In this document: piece by piece, positions 1-7,389 of the stretch
How the letters are laid out: each line of letters begins with the position of its first letter
Position numbering within the stretch: the first letter of the stretch is position 1
Source: Quadrisphaera setariae
Lineage (GTDB): Bacteria; Actinomycetota; Actinomycetes; Actinomycetales; Quadrisphaeraceae
Reading direction: 5' to 3'
NCBI RefSeq assembly: GCF_008041935.1
Contig: NZ_VKAC01000012.1
Coordinates: 1-64,000, forward strand
DNA length: 64,000 bases
The notes under the pieces: generated by a model
Seen by the model: the letters and a program-made list of their open reading frames with translations, nothing else
What the model was told of the DNA's origin: nothing
Database searches by the model: none
Translations under genes and position numbers: made by a program

Positions 1-693
1 TGACACCCCACCGGCCTCCAGCCTCCGCTTGAGGTCGGAGAGGAACTGCGCGCCGGTGGCGCCGTCGATGGCGCGGTGGTCGCAGGTCAGGGTCAGGTCG
101 GCCAGGGGGCGCCACTGCGGGTCGCCGTCGTTCCAGACCTGCCGGTGGCTGGTGCTGCCCACGGCGAGGATCGCGACCTGCGGCACGTTGAGGATCGCGT
201 CGAACCTGTCGATGCCGAGCATCCCCAGGTTCGAGACGGTGAAGGTGCCACCGGTGACGTCGGCCATGGCGAGCTTGCCCTCGCGGGCCTTGCCGACGAC
301 TCCCCTGCGGCCGGCGGCGATGCCCTCGAGGTCGAGGTCCTGCGCGCCGTGGATGACGGGGACGACCAGTCCGGCGTCGGTGGCGACGGCCAGGCCCAGG
401 TTGACGGCGTCGAAGGTCGTCACCGCCTCGGCGCCGTCGACCACGCCGAAGTGCGCGTTCATCCCCGGGTGGGCCTTCAGCGCTCCGGCGCACGCGGCGA
501 GGAGCACGTCGGTGACGGTGGTGCCCTTCGGGCGGCGGCTGCCGTCCAGGGCGGCGGTCATGTCGGCGCTGACGCCGAGGTGGAAGACGGGCGCCTCCCA
601 CGCGGCGACCATGCGCTTGGCTGCGGTGCGCCGGATGCCCTTGAGCTTGGTGGTCTGCTGGCCCTCCAGCACCTCCGTCGCCTGCGCGGTCAT
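1..693 (-). CDS. 2-oxoacid dehydrogenase E2 catalytic domain, partial at left edge
   Basis: Acyltransferase (E2) core that moves an acyl group from a lipoyl arm to CoA in a pyruvate- or acetoin-type dehydrogenase complex. The 231 residues visible run to the window edge without a stop. The active-site motif DHRAIDG is present, with His206 and Asp210. The protein starts directly with the core (MTAQATEVLEG, then KGIRRTAAKRM) and has no N-terminal lipoyl domain and no obvious E1/E3-binding domain, unlike usual E2 proteins of 400 or more residues. The missing lipoyl domain is probably supplied in trans by the 80-residue protein at 4896-5138. The ATG overlaps the aldolase stop (ATGA), so it is the last visible gene of the same operon. 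The family assignment is secure; the acyl substrate is not known. Confidence 0.9.
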   Translation of the reverse strand, partial: MTAQATEVLEGQQTTKLKGIRRTAAKRMVAAWEAPVFHLGVSADMTAALDGSRRPKGTTVTDVLLAACAGALKAHPGMNAHFGVVDGAEAVTTFDAVNLGLAVATDAGLVVPVIHGAQDLDLEGIAAGRRGVVGKAREGKLAMADVTGGTFTVSNLGMLGIDRFDAILNVPQVAILAVGSTSHRQVWNDGDPQWRPLADLTLTCDHRAIDGATGAQFLSDLKRRLEAGGVS

Positions 694-1559
694 CGGGCGC
701 TCCCGGCGGTGGCGGAGGACGCGCGGCCGGCGACGCCGTACTCGCGCATCTTCTCGACGGTCGCGTCGATCATCCGCGCGCGGCCCTCGCCGAGGGCCTC
801 CTCGAGCTGGCGGTCGCCCTGGGCGAAGACCGACTCCAGCCCGGCGCGGAAGGCGTGGCGCAGGTCGGTGTCGGCGTTGAACTTGTGCACGCCGGCCTTG
901 ATGGCGCCCTGCACGTCGTCGGGGGCCACACCGGACATGCCGTGCAGCACGAGCGGCAGGCCGGTGGCCTCGCGGATCTGCTCCACGCGCTGCAGGTCGA
1001 GCGGCTGCGGCGGCAGGTCGGGCACCACGCCGTGGACGATGCCGGCGGACACGGCCAGCCAGTCGACGCCGGTCTCCTCGACGAAGCGCTGCGCCTCGTC
1101 GACCTTGGTGTAGTACGCCGACCAGTCGACGTCCTCGCCGGCGTCGGGGATGGTGCCGAGCTCGGCCTCGACGGGGATGCCGAAGGAGTGGGCGACCTGC
1201 ACGACCTGCTTGGTGGTGCGGATGTTCTCGTCCAGCGGCAGGTGGGCGCCGTCGTACATGATCGAGGTGAAGCCCAGCTTGATGGCCTCGAACACCTCGT
1301 CCCAGGGGCCGTGGTCGAGGTGGATGACCACCTCGGCGTCGGACTCCTCGGCGGCGCGGCGGGTCAGCTCGTAGGCGGCCTTGAGGCCCATGTGCGGCAC
1401 GATCGCGCGACCGACCTGCAGGAACACGGGCGCCTCGGCGATCTCGGCGGCGCGCACGAGGGCCTGGGCGGTCTCGTCGGAGTGCATGTTGAACGCCCCG
1501 ACGGCGTAGCCGCCGGCCTGCGCGTCCTGGACCAGCTTGCGGGGGTCTGCCTGGTGCAT
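690..1559 (-). CDS. Class II ketose-bisphosphate aldolase (FbaA/GatY/KbaY type)
   Basis: Zinc-dependent aldolase of 289 residues that would cleave a ketose phosphate into DHAP and an aldehyde, or run in reverse. The family residues are all visible: catalytic Asp82 next to zinc ligand His83 (HLDHG), EAELG near residue 133, zinc ligand His176 (IVHG) and zinc ligand His206 (LHGMSG). The length matches GatY/KbaY-type enzymes rather than the longer E. coli FbaA. An AGGAG ribosome site precedes the ATG. The stop overlaps the start of the E2 gene. The location downstream of two kinases and a GlpD-like dehydrogenase suggests it cleaves a phosphorylated ketose from the same pathway. The exact substrate (fructose, tagatose or a tetrulose/pentulose phosphate) cannot be read from sequence. 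Confidence 0.9.
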   Translation of the reverse strand: MHQADPRKLVQDAQAGGYAVGAFNMHSDETAQALVRAAEIAEAPVFLQVGRAIVPHMGLKAAYELTRRAAEESDAEVVIHLDHGPWDEVFEAIKLGFTSIMYDGAHLPLDENIRTTKQVVQVAHSFGIPVEAELGTIPDAGEDVDWSAYYTKVDEAQRFVEETGVDWLAVSAGIVHGVVPDLPPQPLDLQRVEQIREATGLPLVLHGMSGVAPDDVQGAIKAGVHKFNADTDLRHAFRAGLESVFAQGDRQLEEALGEGRARMIDATVEKMREYGVAGRASSATAGSAR

Positions 1560-1610
1560 CGGTGCTCCTGGTCGGTGGGTGGGTCGAAGAAGAGGGAGGG
1601 GTGGGGAGGG

Positions 1611-3185
1611 TCAGGCGGGGGTGCGGGAGGCGCGGCGGGCAGCCGCGTCGACGACGCCGGCCACGGCGTCGTCCCAGCCGGCGCAGAGCTCCTCGCGGCG
1701 CTCGGCGCTCATCTGCGGCTCGAAGGTGGTCTCGACGGCCCAGCTGGCCTCGACGTCGTCGGGGGTCTTCCACCAGCCGACGCCGGCGCCGGCGAGGTAG
1801 GCGACCCCGAGGGCGGTCCGCTCGAGCTCGTCGGGGCGGACCACGGGGATGCCGATGACGTCGGCCTGGAACTGGCAGAGCAGGTCGTTGCCGGCGGCCC
1901 CGCCGTCGACACGCAGCTCTGGCAGGTCGATGCCGGCCTTCCGGTAGCCCTCGACGACGTCGCGGGTCTGGTACGCCATCGACTCGACGCCGGCGCGCAC
2001 GAGGTGCTCCGGGCGGGTCTCGAGCGTCAGGCCGACCACGGCGCCGCGGGCGCCGTGCTCCCAGTGGGGGGCGCACAGGCCGGTGAAGCCGGGCACGAGG
2101 TAGATGCCGTGGTCGTCGCCGGCGGCACGGGCGACGGCCTCGATGTCGTCGCCGGCACGCAGCACCTGCAGGTCGTCGCGCAGCCACTGCAGGGTCTGGC
2201 CGCTGTGGAAGACGACGCCCTCGGACTCGTAGGTGGTCTGCCCGCCCACGGTCCACGCCGCGGAGGAGGTCATGCCCTCCACGGCCAGCACGTCCCCACC
2301 GCTGTTGACGGTGAGCACGCTGGCGGTGCCGTAGGTGTTCTTGGCGCTGCCGGGGGTGAAGCAGGCCTGGCCGAACATGCCCGCCTGCTGGTCGGCGAGG
2401 ACGGCCGTGACGGGGATGGTGTGTCGAGCAGAGGCGGGCGTCGACCTCAACGACGGGTCGCCGACGAGGCCGCCGAGCACGCCCGGCTCCACCTCGCCGA
2501 AACCGGCGTCGGAGGCGACGGCGGCCGGGAGCAGCTCGCGCGGGATGCCGTAGGCGTCGAGCAGGTGAACGTCCCACTCGAGGTCGCGCAGGTTGAACAG
2601 GCCCGTGCGGCTGGCCTCGCCGTGGTCGGTGAGGTGGGAGCGGCCGCCGGTGAGGTTCCACAGCAGCCACGTGTCGACGGTGCCGACGGCCAGCTCTCCG
2701 GCCTCGGCGCGCTCCCGCACGCCCGGCACCTCCTCCAGCAGCCAGGCGATCTTCGCCGCGGAGAAGAAGGAGTCGACCGGGACGCCGGTGCGCGCCCGCG
2801 ACTCCGCGTCCAGCCCGGCCGCGCGCCACCGGGCGACGACGTCGTCGGTCTGGTGGCTCATCCACATGATCCCGTCGTGCACCGGGGTGCCGGTGGCGCG
2901 GTCCCACATGAAGACGCTCTCGCGGTGGGTGGTGATGCCCACGGCGGCGACGTCGGAGGGGTGGGCGCCCACCTGGGCCATCGCGCGGCCGATGGCCGAG
3001 CGCTGCGCCGCCCACAGGGCGGCCGGGTCGAGCTCGACCCAGCCGCGCCGGGGGCGCTTGGGCACCACGGGGCTGCGCGCCTCGGCGGCGATGCGCCCGG
3101 CGGGGTCCACCAGCACCGCACGGGCGCTGGTGGATCCCTCGTCGAGGGCCATCACGTAGGGCCCGCTGGCCGTCGGTGAGGACAC
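1611..3185 (-). CDS. Glycerol-kinase-like FGGY kinase with altered substrate site
   Basis: ATP-dependent polyol kinase of about 524 residues, aligning with GlpK over its whole length (ALDEGSTSARAV at the N terminus, AKNTYGTASV, GARGAVVGLT). Glycerol-contacting Arg88, Glu89, Trp108 and Asp265 are kept. The nearly invariant GlpK run after the Trp (W-Q-x-R-R-T) reads W-M-S-H-Q-T, and the active-site Tyr of the DPYFSGTK motif is Phe140 in DSFFSAAK. There is also a short insertion near residue 250. By family knowledge these positions line the glycerol pocket, so the substrate may be a different polyol such as erythritol or threitol; this is inference. Start: a GTG 8 nt after AAGGAG was chosen; another GTG 6 bases upstream (3191) is too close to that site. 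It lies between the GlpD-like gene and the aldolase. Confidence 0.85.
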   Translation of the reverse strand: MSSPTASGPYVMALDEGSTSARAVLVDPAGRIAAEARSPVVPKRPRRGWVELDPAALWAAQRSAIGRAMAQVGAHPSDVAAVGITTHRESVFMWDRATGTPVHDGIMWMSHQTDDVVARWRAAGLDAESRARTGVPVDSFFSAAKIAWLLEEVPGVRERAEAGELAVGTVDTWLLWNLTGGRSHLTDHGEASRTGLFNLRDLEWDVHLLDAYGIPRELLPAAVASDAGFGEVEPGVLGGLVGDPSLRSTPASARHTIPVTAVLADQQAGMFGQACFTPGSAKNTYGTASVLTVNSGGDVLAVEGMTSSAAWTVGGQTTYESEGVVFHSGQTLQWLRDDLQVLRAGDDIEAVARAAGDDHGIYLVPGFTGLCAPHWEHGARGAVVGLTLETRPEHLVRAGVESMAYQTRDVVEGYRKAGIDLPELRVDGGAAGNDLLCQFQADVIGIPVVRPDELERTALGVAYLAGAGVGWWKTPDDVEASWAVETTFEPQMSAERREELCAGWDDAVAGVVDAAARRASRTPA

Positions 3186-3227
3186 GGTCACGACTCCTTC
3201 GTCGCTGGTCTGCTGCGCCGAGGGGCG

Positions 3228-4877
3228 TCAGGCGGGGATGGCGAGGTGGTCGAGCCAGGTGCGGTAGTCCTCGACCTCCTCCTTGCGGCGCTGCTCGTCC
3301 CAGCCGAGCCGGTCCCCGAGCAGGACCGCGATGCGGTCCAGCGAGGGCAGGGCGTGGTCGGGCTCGAAGGCGAGCAGCGTCCGCCGGGCCATGACGTCGG
3401 CCAGGCCGCGGGCGAACTCGTGGCGCACCGCGAACACGAGCTCGGCGCCGATGGCGCCGCTGGGGGCGTCGACGACGGCGAGCAGCTCGGCGTCGTCACC
3501 GGCCGACGCCACGACGTCGAGCGCGCGGCGCCCGTACACGGCGAGCAGCCGGTCGACGCTCCTCGCGCCCAGGCCGGCGCCGCGCAGCGCGGCGCGGACC
3601 GCGCCCTCGTCGGTGGTGGCGCCGGGGAACGGCAGCTTGCGCGTCACGCACGGGACGGACGGGCGTCCGAGGCGGCGCAGGACGTCGTCGACGGCGTCCT
3701 CGGCGAGCTGGCGGTAGGTGGTGAGCTTGCCGCCCACCACGGTGATGAGGCCCTGGAGGCCGTCGCCGTGGTCGTGCAGCACGTGGCTGCGCGGCACCTT
3801 CGACTCCGACACCCCCGGCGCGTACGGCAGGGGCCGCACGCCGGAGTAGGTGTAGAGCACGTCGTCGACGGTGAGGCCGGCCTCGGGGACGAGAGAGTTG
3901 ACCTCGTCGAGGATGTACTGCATCTCGTCGGCGTCGCAGCGCGCCGAGCCCGGCTCCTCGTCGAAGCGGATGTCGGTGGTGCCGAGCAGGTACCTGCCCA
4001 TCCACGGGATGACCAGCACGAGGCGGCCGTCCTTGCGGGACTCGTAGTAGACGACGTCGGTGGGGGCGCCGGGGAACGGGTCGACCACGAGGTGGCTGCC
4101 CTTGGTGCCGCCGTTGAGGCGCGGCTGGCCCTCCCACACACCGGCCTGCTGCGCGAACACCCTGTCGATCCAGGGGCCCGCCACGTTGAGGACGACCGGT
4201 GCGAGCACCTGGCGCTGCTCGCCGGTGGCCGTGTCGCGGAAGGTGACGCCCCGCACCCGGCCGTGCTCGGTGAGCACCCCGTCGACGCGGGCGCCGGTGC
4301 GGATGACCGCGCCGTCACCGGCGGCGGCCACGGCCAGCTCCACGCAGAGCCGCTCGGCGTACTCGACCTGGCCGTCGGTGAACACCGCCGCGCCGGAGAG
4401 CCCGTCGCGACCGATGCCCGTGAACCGCCGCTGGAGCTTCTCCAGCCCCAGCACCTCGTGGCTCTGCGACTTCTTGTCGAAGCTGAGCACGTCGTACAGG
4501 GCCATGCCCACCCGGATCAGCCAGCCCGGCCGCCGGTTGTGCGCGTAGAACGGCATGATCAGCCGGACCGGCTTCACCAGGTGGGGCGCGAGGCGGAACA
4601 GGGTCTCCCGCTCGCGCAGCGACTCGCGCACGAGGGCGAAGTCGTAGTGCTCCAGGTAGCGCAGCCCGCCGTGCACCAGGCGCCCGGACCAGGCGGAGAC
4701 GCCGGAGCAGATGTCGTCCTGCTCCAGCAGCGCCACCCGCAGGCCGCGCAGGGCGGCGTCGCGGGCGATGCCCACCCCGTTGACCCCGGCGCCGACGACG
4801 ACGAGGTCGAACGGCAGGGCCAGCGGGTCGCCCTCGACGGACGTCCCGGTCACCGGCGCGATCGACGAGCTGCTCAC
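3228..4877 (-). CDS. GlpD-like FAD-dependent polyol-phosphate dehydrogenase
   Basis: Flavoprotein of 549 residues in the aerobic glycerol-3-phosphate dehydrogenase family, which passes electrons to quinone at the membrane. The dinucleotide fold GAGVNGVGIARDAA spans residues 29-42. The family hallmark HGGLRYLEHYDF is at about 69-80, and KLTTYR is present near the C-terminal part. The usual SGTSSRSSKL before HGGLRYLE reads SGVSAWSGRL. Length is normal. It sits 18 nt downstream of the lipoyl-domain gene and about 40 nt upstream of the GlpK-like kinase, giving a kinase/dehydrogenase pair like EryA/EryB of Brucella or GlpK/GlpD. Given the kinase's odd active site, the substrate could be glycerol-3-phosphate or another polyol phosphate. 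Start is GTG. Confidence 0.87.
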   Translation of the reverse strand: MSSSSIAPVTGTSVEGDPLALPFDLVVVGAGVNGVGIARDAALRGLRVALLEQDDICSGVSAWSGRLVHGGLRYLEHYDFALVRESLRERETLFRLAPHLVKPVRLIMPFYAHNRRPGWLIRVGMALYDVLSFDKKSQSHEVLGLEKLQRRFTGIGRDGLSGAAVFTDGQVEYAERLCVELAVAAAGDGAVIRTGARVDGVLTEHGRVRGVTFRDTATGEQRQVLAPVVLNVAGPWIDRVFAQQAGVWEGQPRLNGGTKGSHLVVDPFPGAPTDVVYYESRKDGRLVLVIPWMGRYLLGTTDIRFDEEPGSARCDADEMQYILDEVNSLVPEAGLTVDDVLYTYSGVRPLPYAPGVSESKVPRSHVLHDHGDGLQGLITVVGGKLTTYRQLAEDAVDDVLRRLGRPSVPCVTRKLPFPGATTDEGAVRAALRGAGLGARSVDRLLAVYGRRALDVVASAGDDAELLAVVDAPSGAIGAELVFAVRHEFARGLADVMARRTLLAFEPDHALPSLDRIAVLLGDRLGWDEQRRKEEVEDYRTWLDHLAIPA

Positions 4878-4895
4878 GTCAGTCCCCCTCCGGGC

Positions 4896-5138
4896 TCAGG
4901 CGGTCTCGATGACGGCGACCGGGGTGCGGACCTCGACGGTCTCGCCCTCGGGCACCAGGAGCTCGACGAGCGTCCCCGTGGCGGGGGCCTCGAGGGTCTC
5001 CTCGACCTTCTCCGCCTCCACCTCCGCCAGCGCCTCGTCCTCGGTGACGGCGTCGCCGACGGACTTCAGCCAGGTGGTGATGGTGCCCTCGGACATGCCC
5101 ATGCCCCACTGGGGCAGGAGGACCTCGACGCGTGCCAT
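4896..5138 (-). CDS. Free-standing lipoyl-carrier domain protein
   Basis: An 80-residue protein consisting of a single lipoyl/biotinyl domain and nothing else. The modifiable lysine is Lys44 in the turn EAEKVEE, flanked by the conserved glycine-rich half-turns (GDAV, APATG). Such a domain would carry acyl groups between E1 and E2. In most complexes it is fused to E2 or E3; here the E2 core at 1-693 has none, so E2 appears split into two genes. It lies 50 nt after the E1 beta gene in the same operon. Lipoylation is more likely than biotinylation because of the E1/E2 neighbours, but the modification itself is inferred. Confidence 0.88.
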   Translation of the reverse strand: MARVEVLLPQWGMGMSEGTITTWLKSVGDAVTEDEALAEVEAEKVEETLEAPATGTLVELLVPEGETVEVRTPVAVIETA

Positions 5139-5188
5139 GTGACTCTCTCTTCCTCTTCGAAGAACGGGGTGGTCGGTCTCAGCCCGGG

Positions 5189-6217
5189 TCAGCTGAGGGC
5201 GAGCTCGCGGGGGCGGGCCCCCGCGACGCGGCGCACCGCAGCGGCGATGGAGTCGCGCGCCGGGTACAGCTGCTTCTCCAGCGCGGGGCTGAAGGGGATC
5301 TGCGTGTCGGGGGTGACGACGCGGGCGATCGGCGCCTTCAGGGCGTCGAAGGCCTCCTCCGCGACGATCGCGGAGATCTCGGCGGCGGCGCCGCAGGTCT
5401 TGTGCGCCGGGTCGGCCACGACGAGCCGGCCGGTCTTCGCCACCGACTCGAGCACGGCGCGGGAGTCCAGCGGCACGAGGGTGCGGGGGTCGATGACCTC
5501 CACCGAGACGCCTTCGGCGGCCAGCGCGTCGGCGGCCTTCACGGCTTCCGGGACGGCGGTGGCGATGGCGACGACGGTGACGTCGGTGCCCTCGCGCACG
5601 GTGCGGGCGACGCCGAAGGGGATGCGGTACTCGTCCTCCTCGACCTCCTCCTTGAGGCCCCACAGCTGGCAGGCCTCGAAGGTCAGCACCGGGTCGTCGG
5701 AGTCGATGGCGGTGCGCAGCAGGCCCTTGGCGTCGGACGGGGACGCCGGGACGACGATCTTCAGGCCGGGCACGTTCATGAACATCGGGTACGGGCGGTC
5801 GCTGTGGTGGGCGCCGGTGTTGAGCCCGTAGAACATCGCCGAGCGGAACACCACCGGCATCGACGCCTGTCCGCCGAACATGTAGCGGTTCTTGGCCACC
5901 TGGTTCACGAACTGGTCCATGGCCATGTAGAGGAAGCTCGAGTAGCTCAGGTCGACGATCGGCCGCAGGCCCGTCATCGCCGCGCCCGCGGCGGCACCCA
6001 CGATGACCTCCTCGGAGATCGGGGTGTTGCGGATGCGGTTGCGGCCGTACATCTGGAGGAAGTCGCCCTTGTCCTTGCGCGACTTGCCGGCACCGGTGGT
6101 GCCGTAGACGTTCGCCTCGACGTCCTCGCCGATGATGACGACGCGCTCGTCGGCGTCCATCGCCTCCTTCTGGGCGGCACCGATGGCGCCCAGGAAGCTC
6201 ATGGTGGTCTTGGCCAC
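5189..6217 (-). CDS. 2-oxoacid dehydrogenase E1 beta subunit (AcoB/PdhB type)
   Basis: About 342 residues; beta subunit of a thiamine-diphosphate-dependent 2-oxoacid or acetoin dehydrogenase. It carries the Pyr-domain hallmarks IGEDVE near residue 30, NTPISEEVIVGAAAGAAMTGLRP near residues 63-85, and the C-terminal transketolase domain (VIDPRTLVPLD, then VADPAHKTCG). The classic HSQSLE-type loop is replaced by GLNTGAHHSDRPYPMFMNVPG, typical of acetoin/branched forms in this superfamily, which leaves the substrate open. It starts with a GTG 2 nt after the E1 alpha stop, so the two subunits are translated together. It is followed by the lipoyl-domain gene. No E3 (dihydrolipoyl dehydrogenase) gene is seen in the window; a housekeeping E3 may be shared. 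Confidence 0.9.
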   Translation of the reverse strand: MAKTTMSFLGAIGAAQKEAMDADERVVIIGEDVEANVYGTTGAGKSRKDKGDFLQMYGRNRIRNTPISEEVIVGAAAGAAMTGLRPIVDLSYSSFLYMAMDQFVNQVAKNRYMFGGQASMPVVFRSAMFYGLNTGAHHSDRPYPMFMNVPGLKIVVPASPSDAKGLLRTAIDSDDPVLTFEACQLWGLKEEVEEDEYRIPFGVARTVREGTDVTVVAIATAVPEAVKAADALAAEGVSVEVIDPRTLVPLDSRAVLESVAKTGRLVVADPAHKTCGAAAEISAIVAEEAFDALKAPIARVVTPDTQIPFSPALEKQLYPARDSIAAAVRRVAGARPRELALS

Positions 6218-6219
6218 GG

Positions 6220-7269
6220 TCAGACTCCGATCTCGGCGTGGGCCTGCTCGGCGGACTGCACGCCGTCGCGGGACAGGTGGGTGGGCCCGAAGGGCTCGGT
6301 GTACAGGTCGGCGAAGGCCACCGACGGGTCGGGGAACGGGCTGGTCTGGGAGAACTCGAAGGCGTCCTCGACCTCGGCGTCCACCTCGCGCTCGAGGGCG
6401 TCGAGCTCGTCGTCGGTCGCCACGCCCTCGGCCACGAGGTGCTTGCGGAACAGGACGATCGGGTCCTTCTCGAGCCAGCTGGCCTTCTCGGCGGCGTCGC
6501 GGTAGTCGACGCCGAGGCGCAGGCCCTCGGAGTGCTCGTTGAAGCGGTAGGTGACCACCTCGACCAGCGAGGGGCCCTCGCCGCGGCGGGCGCGCTCGAC
6601 GGCGGCGCTGACGGCCTCGAAGACGGCGAGGACGTCCTGCCCGTCCTCGACGCGGACGCCGGGGATGCCGAACCCGGCGGCGCGCTCGGCGATGACGCCG
6701 GAGGTGACGGTGTGCGCCGGGGTGGACAGCGCGTACTGGTTGTTCTCGCAGAGGAAGACCACCGGCAGGTCCCACACGCCGGCCATGTTCATCGCCTCGT
6801 AGAGGCAGCCCTGGTTGGCGGCGCCGTCGCCGAAGAAGGCCAGGGAGACGCGGCCGTTGCCGAGCACCTTGCTCGACAGCGCGGCACCGGTGGCGATCGG
6901 GATGGAGGAGCCGACGATGCCGGACTCCCCCAGGCTGCCGACGTTGAAGTCGGCCAGGTGCAGCGACCCGCCCTTGCCGCCGCACACGCCGGTGCCCTTG
7001 CCCACCAGCTCGGCCATGAGCGGGCCCAACGGCGAGCCCTTGCCGATCGGGTGGCCGTGGCTGCGGTGGTTGCCGGTCATGTAGTCGTCGTCGCCGAGCG
7101 CCATCGTGGCGCCGACCACCTGGGCCTCCTGGCCGATGCTCGTGTGCACCGTGCCGGGGATCTGCCCGCGCTTCACCATCTTGGACGCGCGCTCGTCGAA
7201 GCGGCGGATGCGCAGCATCCGTCGCTGCGCCTCGAGCGCCGTCGCTCGGTCCATGGCTGCCAGGTCCAC
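6220..7269 (-). CDS. 2-oxoacid dehydrogenase E1 alpha subunit (AcoA/PdhA type)
   Basis: About 349 residues; alpha subunit that binds thiamine diphosphate. The cofactor motif runs from GDG at 148-150 to the NN pair at 176-177. GNHRSHGH near residue 67 and CGGKGGSLHL near 96-105 resemble acetoin dehydrogenase and pyruvate dehydrogenase alpha chains. The start is the GTG placed 7 nt after a perfect AGGAGG (7282-7277); an in-frame ATG lies five codons later. The 120-nt gap upstream, the longest inside this gene set, contains a promoter-like pair and a 20-base palindrome, so the E1/E2 half may have its own regulated transcript. With E1 beta it would decarboxylate a 2-oxoacid or cleave acetoin and load the lipoyl protein. 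Confidence 0.9.
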   Translation of the reverse strand: MDLAAMDRATALEAQRRMLRIRRFDERASKMVKRGQIPGTVHTSIGQEAQVVGATMALGDDDYMTGNHRSHGHPIGKGSPLGPLMAELVGKGTGVCGGKGGSLHLADFNVGSLGESGIVGSSIPIATGAALSSKVLGNGRVSLAFFGDGAANQGCLYEAMNMAGVWDLPVVFLCENNQYALSTPAHTVTSGVIAERAAGFGIPGVRVEDGQDVLAVFEAVSAAVERARRGEGPSLVEVVTYRFNEHSEGLRLGVDYRDAAEKASWLEKDPIVLFRKHLVAEGVATDDELDALEREVDAEVEDAFEFSQTSPFPDPSVAFADLYTEPFGPTHLSRDGVQSAEQAHAEIGV

Positions 7270-7289
7270 TGGGGTTCCTCCTGGATCTG

Positions 7290-7309
7290 GTCTGAATGTT
7301 CATTCAGAC
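7290..7309. promoter_or_regulatory. Perfect 20-base dyad, putative SorC-family operator
   Basis: The sequence GTCTGAATGTTCATTCAGAC has two exact 9-base arms around a TT spacer. On the minus strand its core reads TGAATGAACATTCA and matches 12 of 13 positions of the dyad upstream of the ABC gene set (16106-16121, GAATGAATATTCA). It lies just downstream of the predicted start of transcription for the E1 alpha gene and just after the SorC regulator gene, so a repressor road-block is plausible. The regulator assignment is inferred. Confidence 0.65.
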
Positions 7310-7320
7310 GCTGCATGTTG

Positions 7321-7350
7321 ATTCTAGGCATGGGCGCACTCGCCCCACAA
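7321..7350 (-). promoter_or_regulatory. Putative internal promoter for the E1/E2 half
   Basis: On the minus strand TTGTGG (7350-7345) is followed after 18 nt by TAGAAT (7326-7321). Transcription would begin near 7314, immediately before the 20-base dyad at 7309-7290. The boxes fit the general sigma-70-like pattern; no experimental support is available. Confidence 0.45.
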
Positions 7351-7389
7351 GGCCTTGCGGGCCCGACCTGGTGGCCGTGTCACGACCCC

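Noticed and set aside
1-693. Truncated pseudogene of a full-length E2
   Set aside because: The catalytic motif is intact, the ATG overlaps the upstream stop, and a separate lipoyl-domain gene is present, so a natural split is more likely than decay.
1611-4877. Plain glycerol catabolism (glpK-glpD)
   Set aside because: The kinase's substrate motif is changed, and no GlpF gene is present. The context has another kinase, an AraM-like dehydrogenase and a sugar importer, so I kept the GlpK/GlpD names only as family likeness.
855-5831. Very long open frames on the plus strand opposite the minus-strand catabolic genes
   Set aside because: They are GC-rich antisense shadows of well-supported genes, with compositions rich in Gly, Ala, Val, His and Arg and no recognisable domain.
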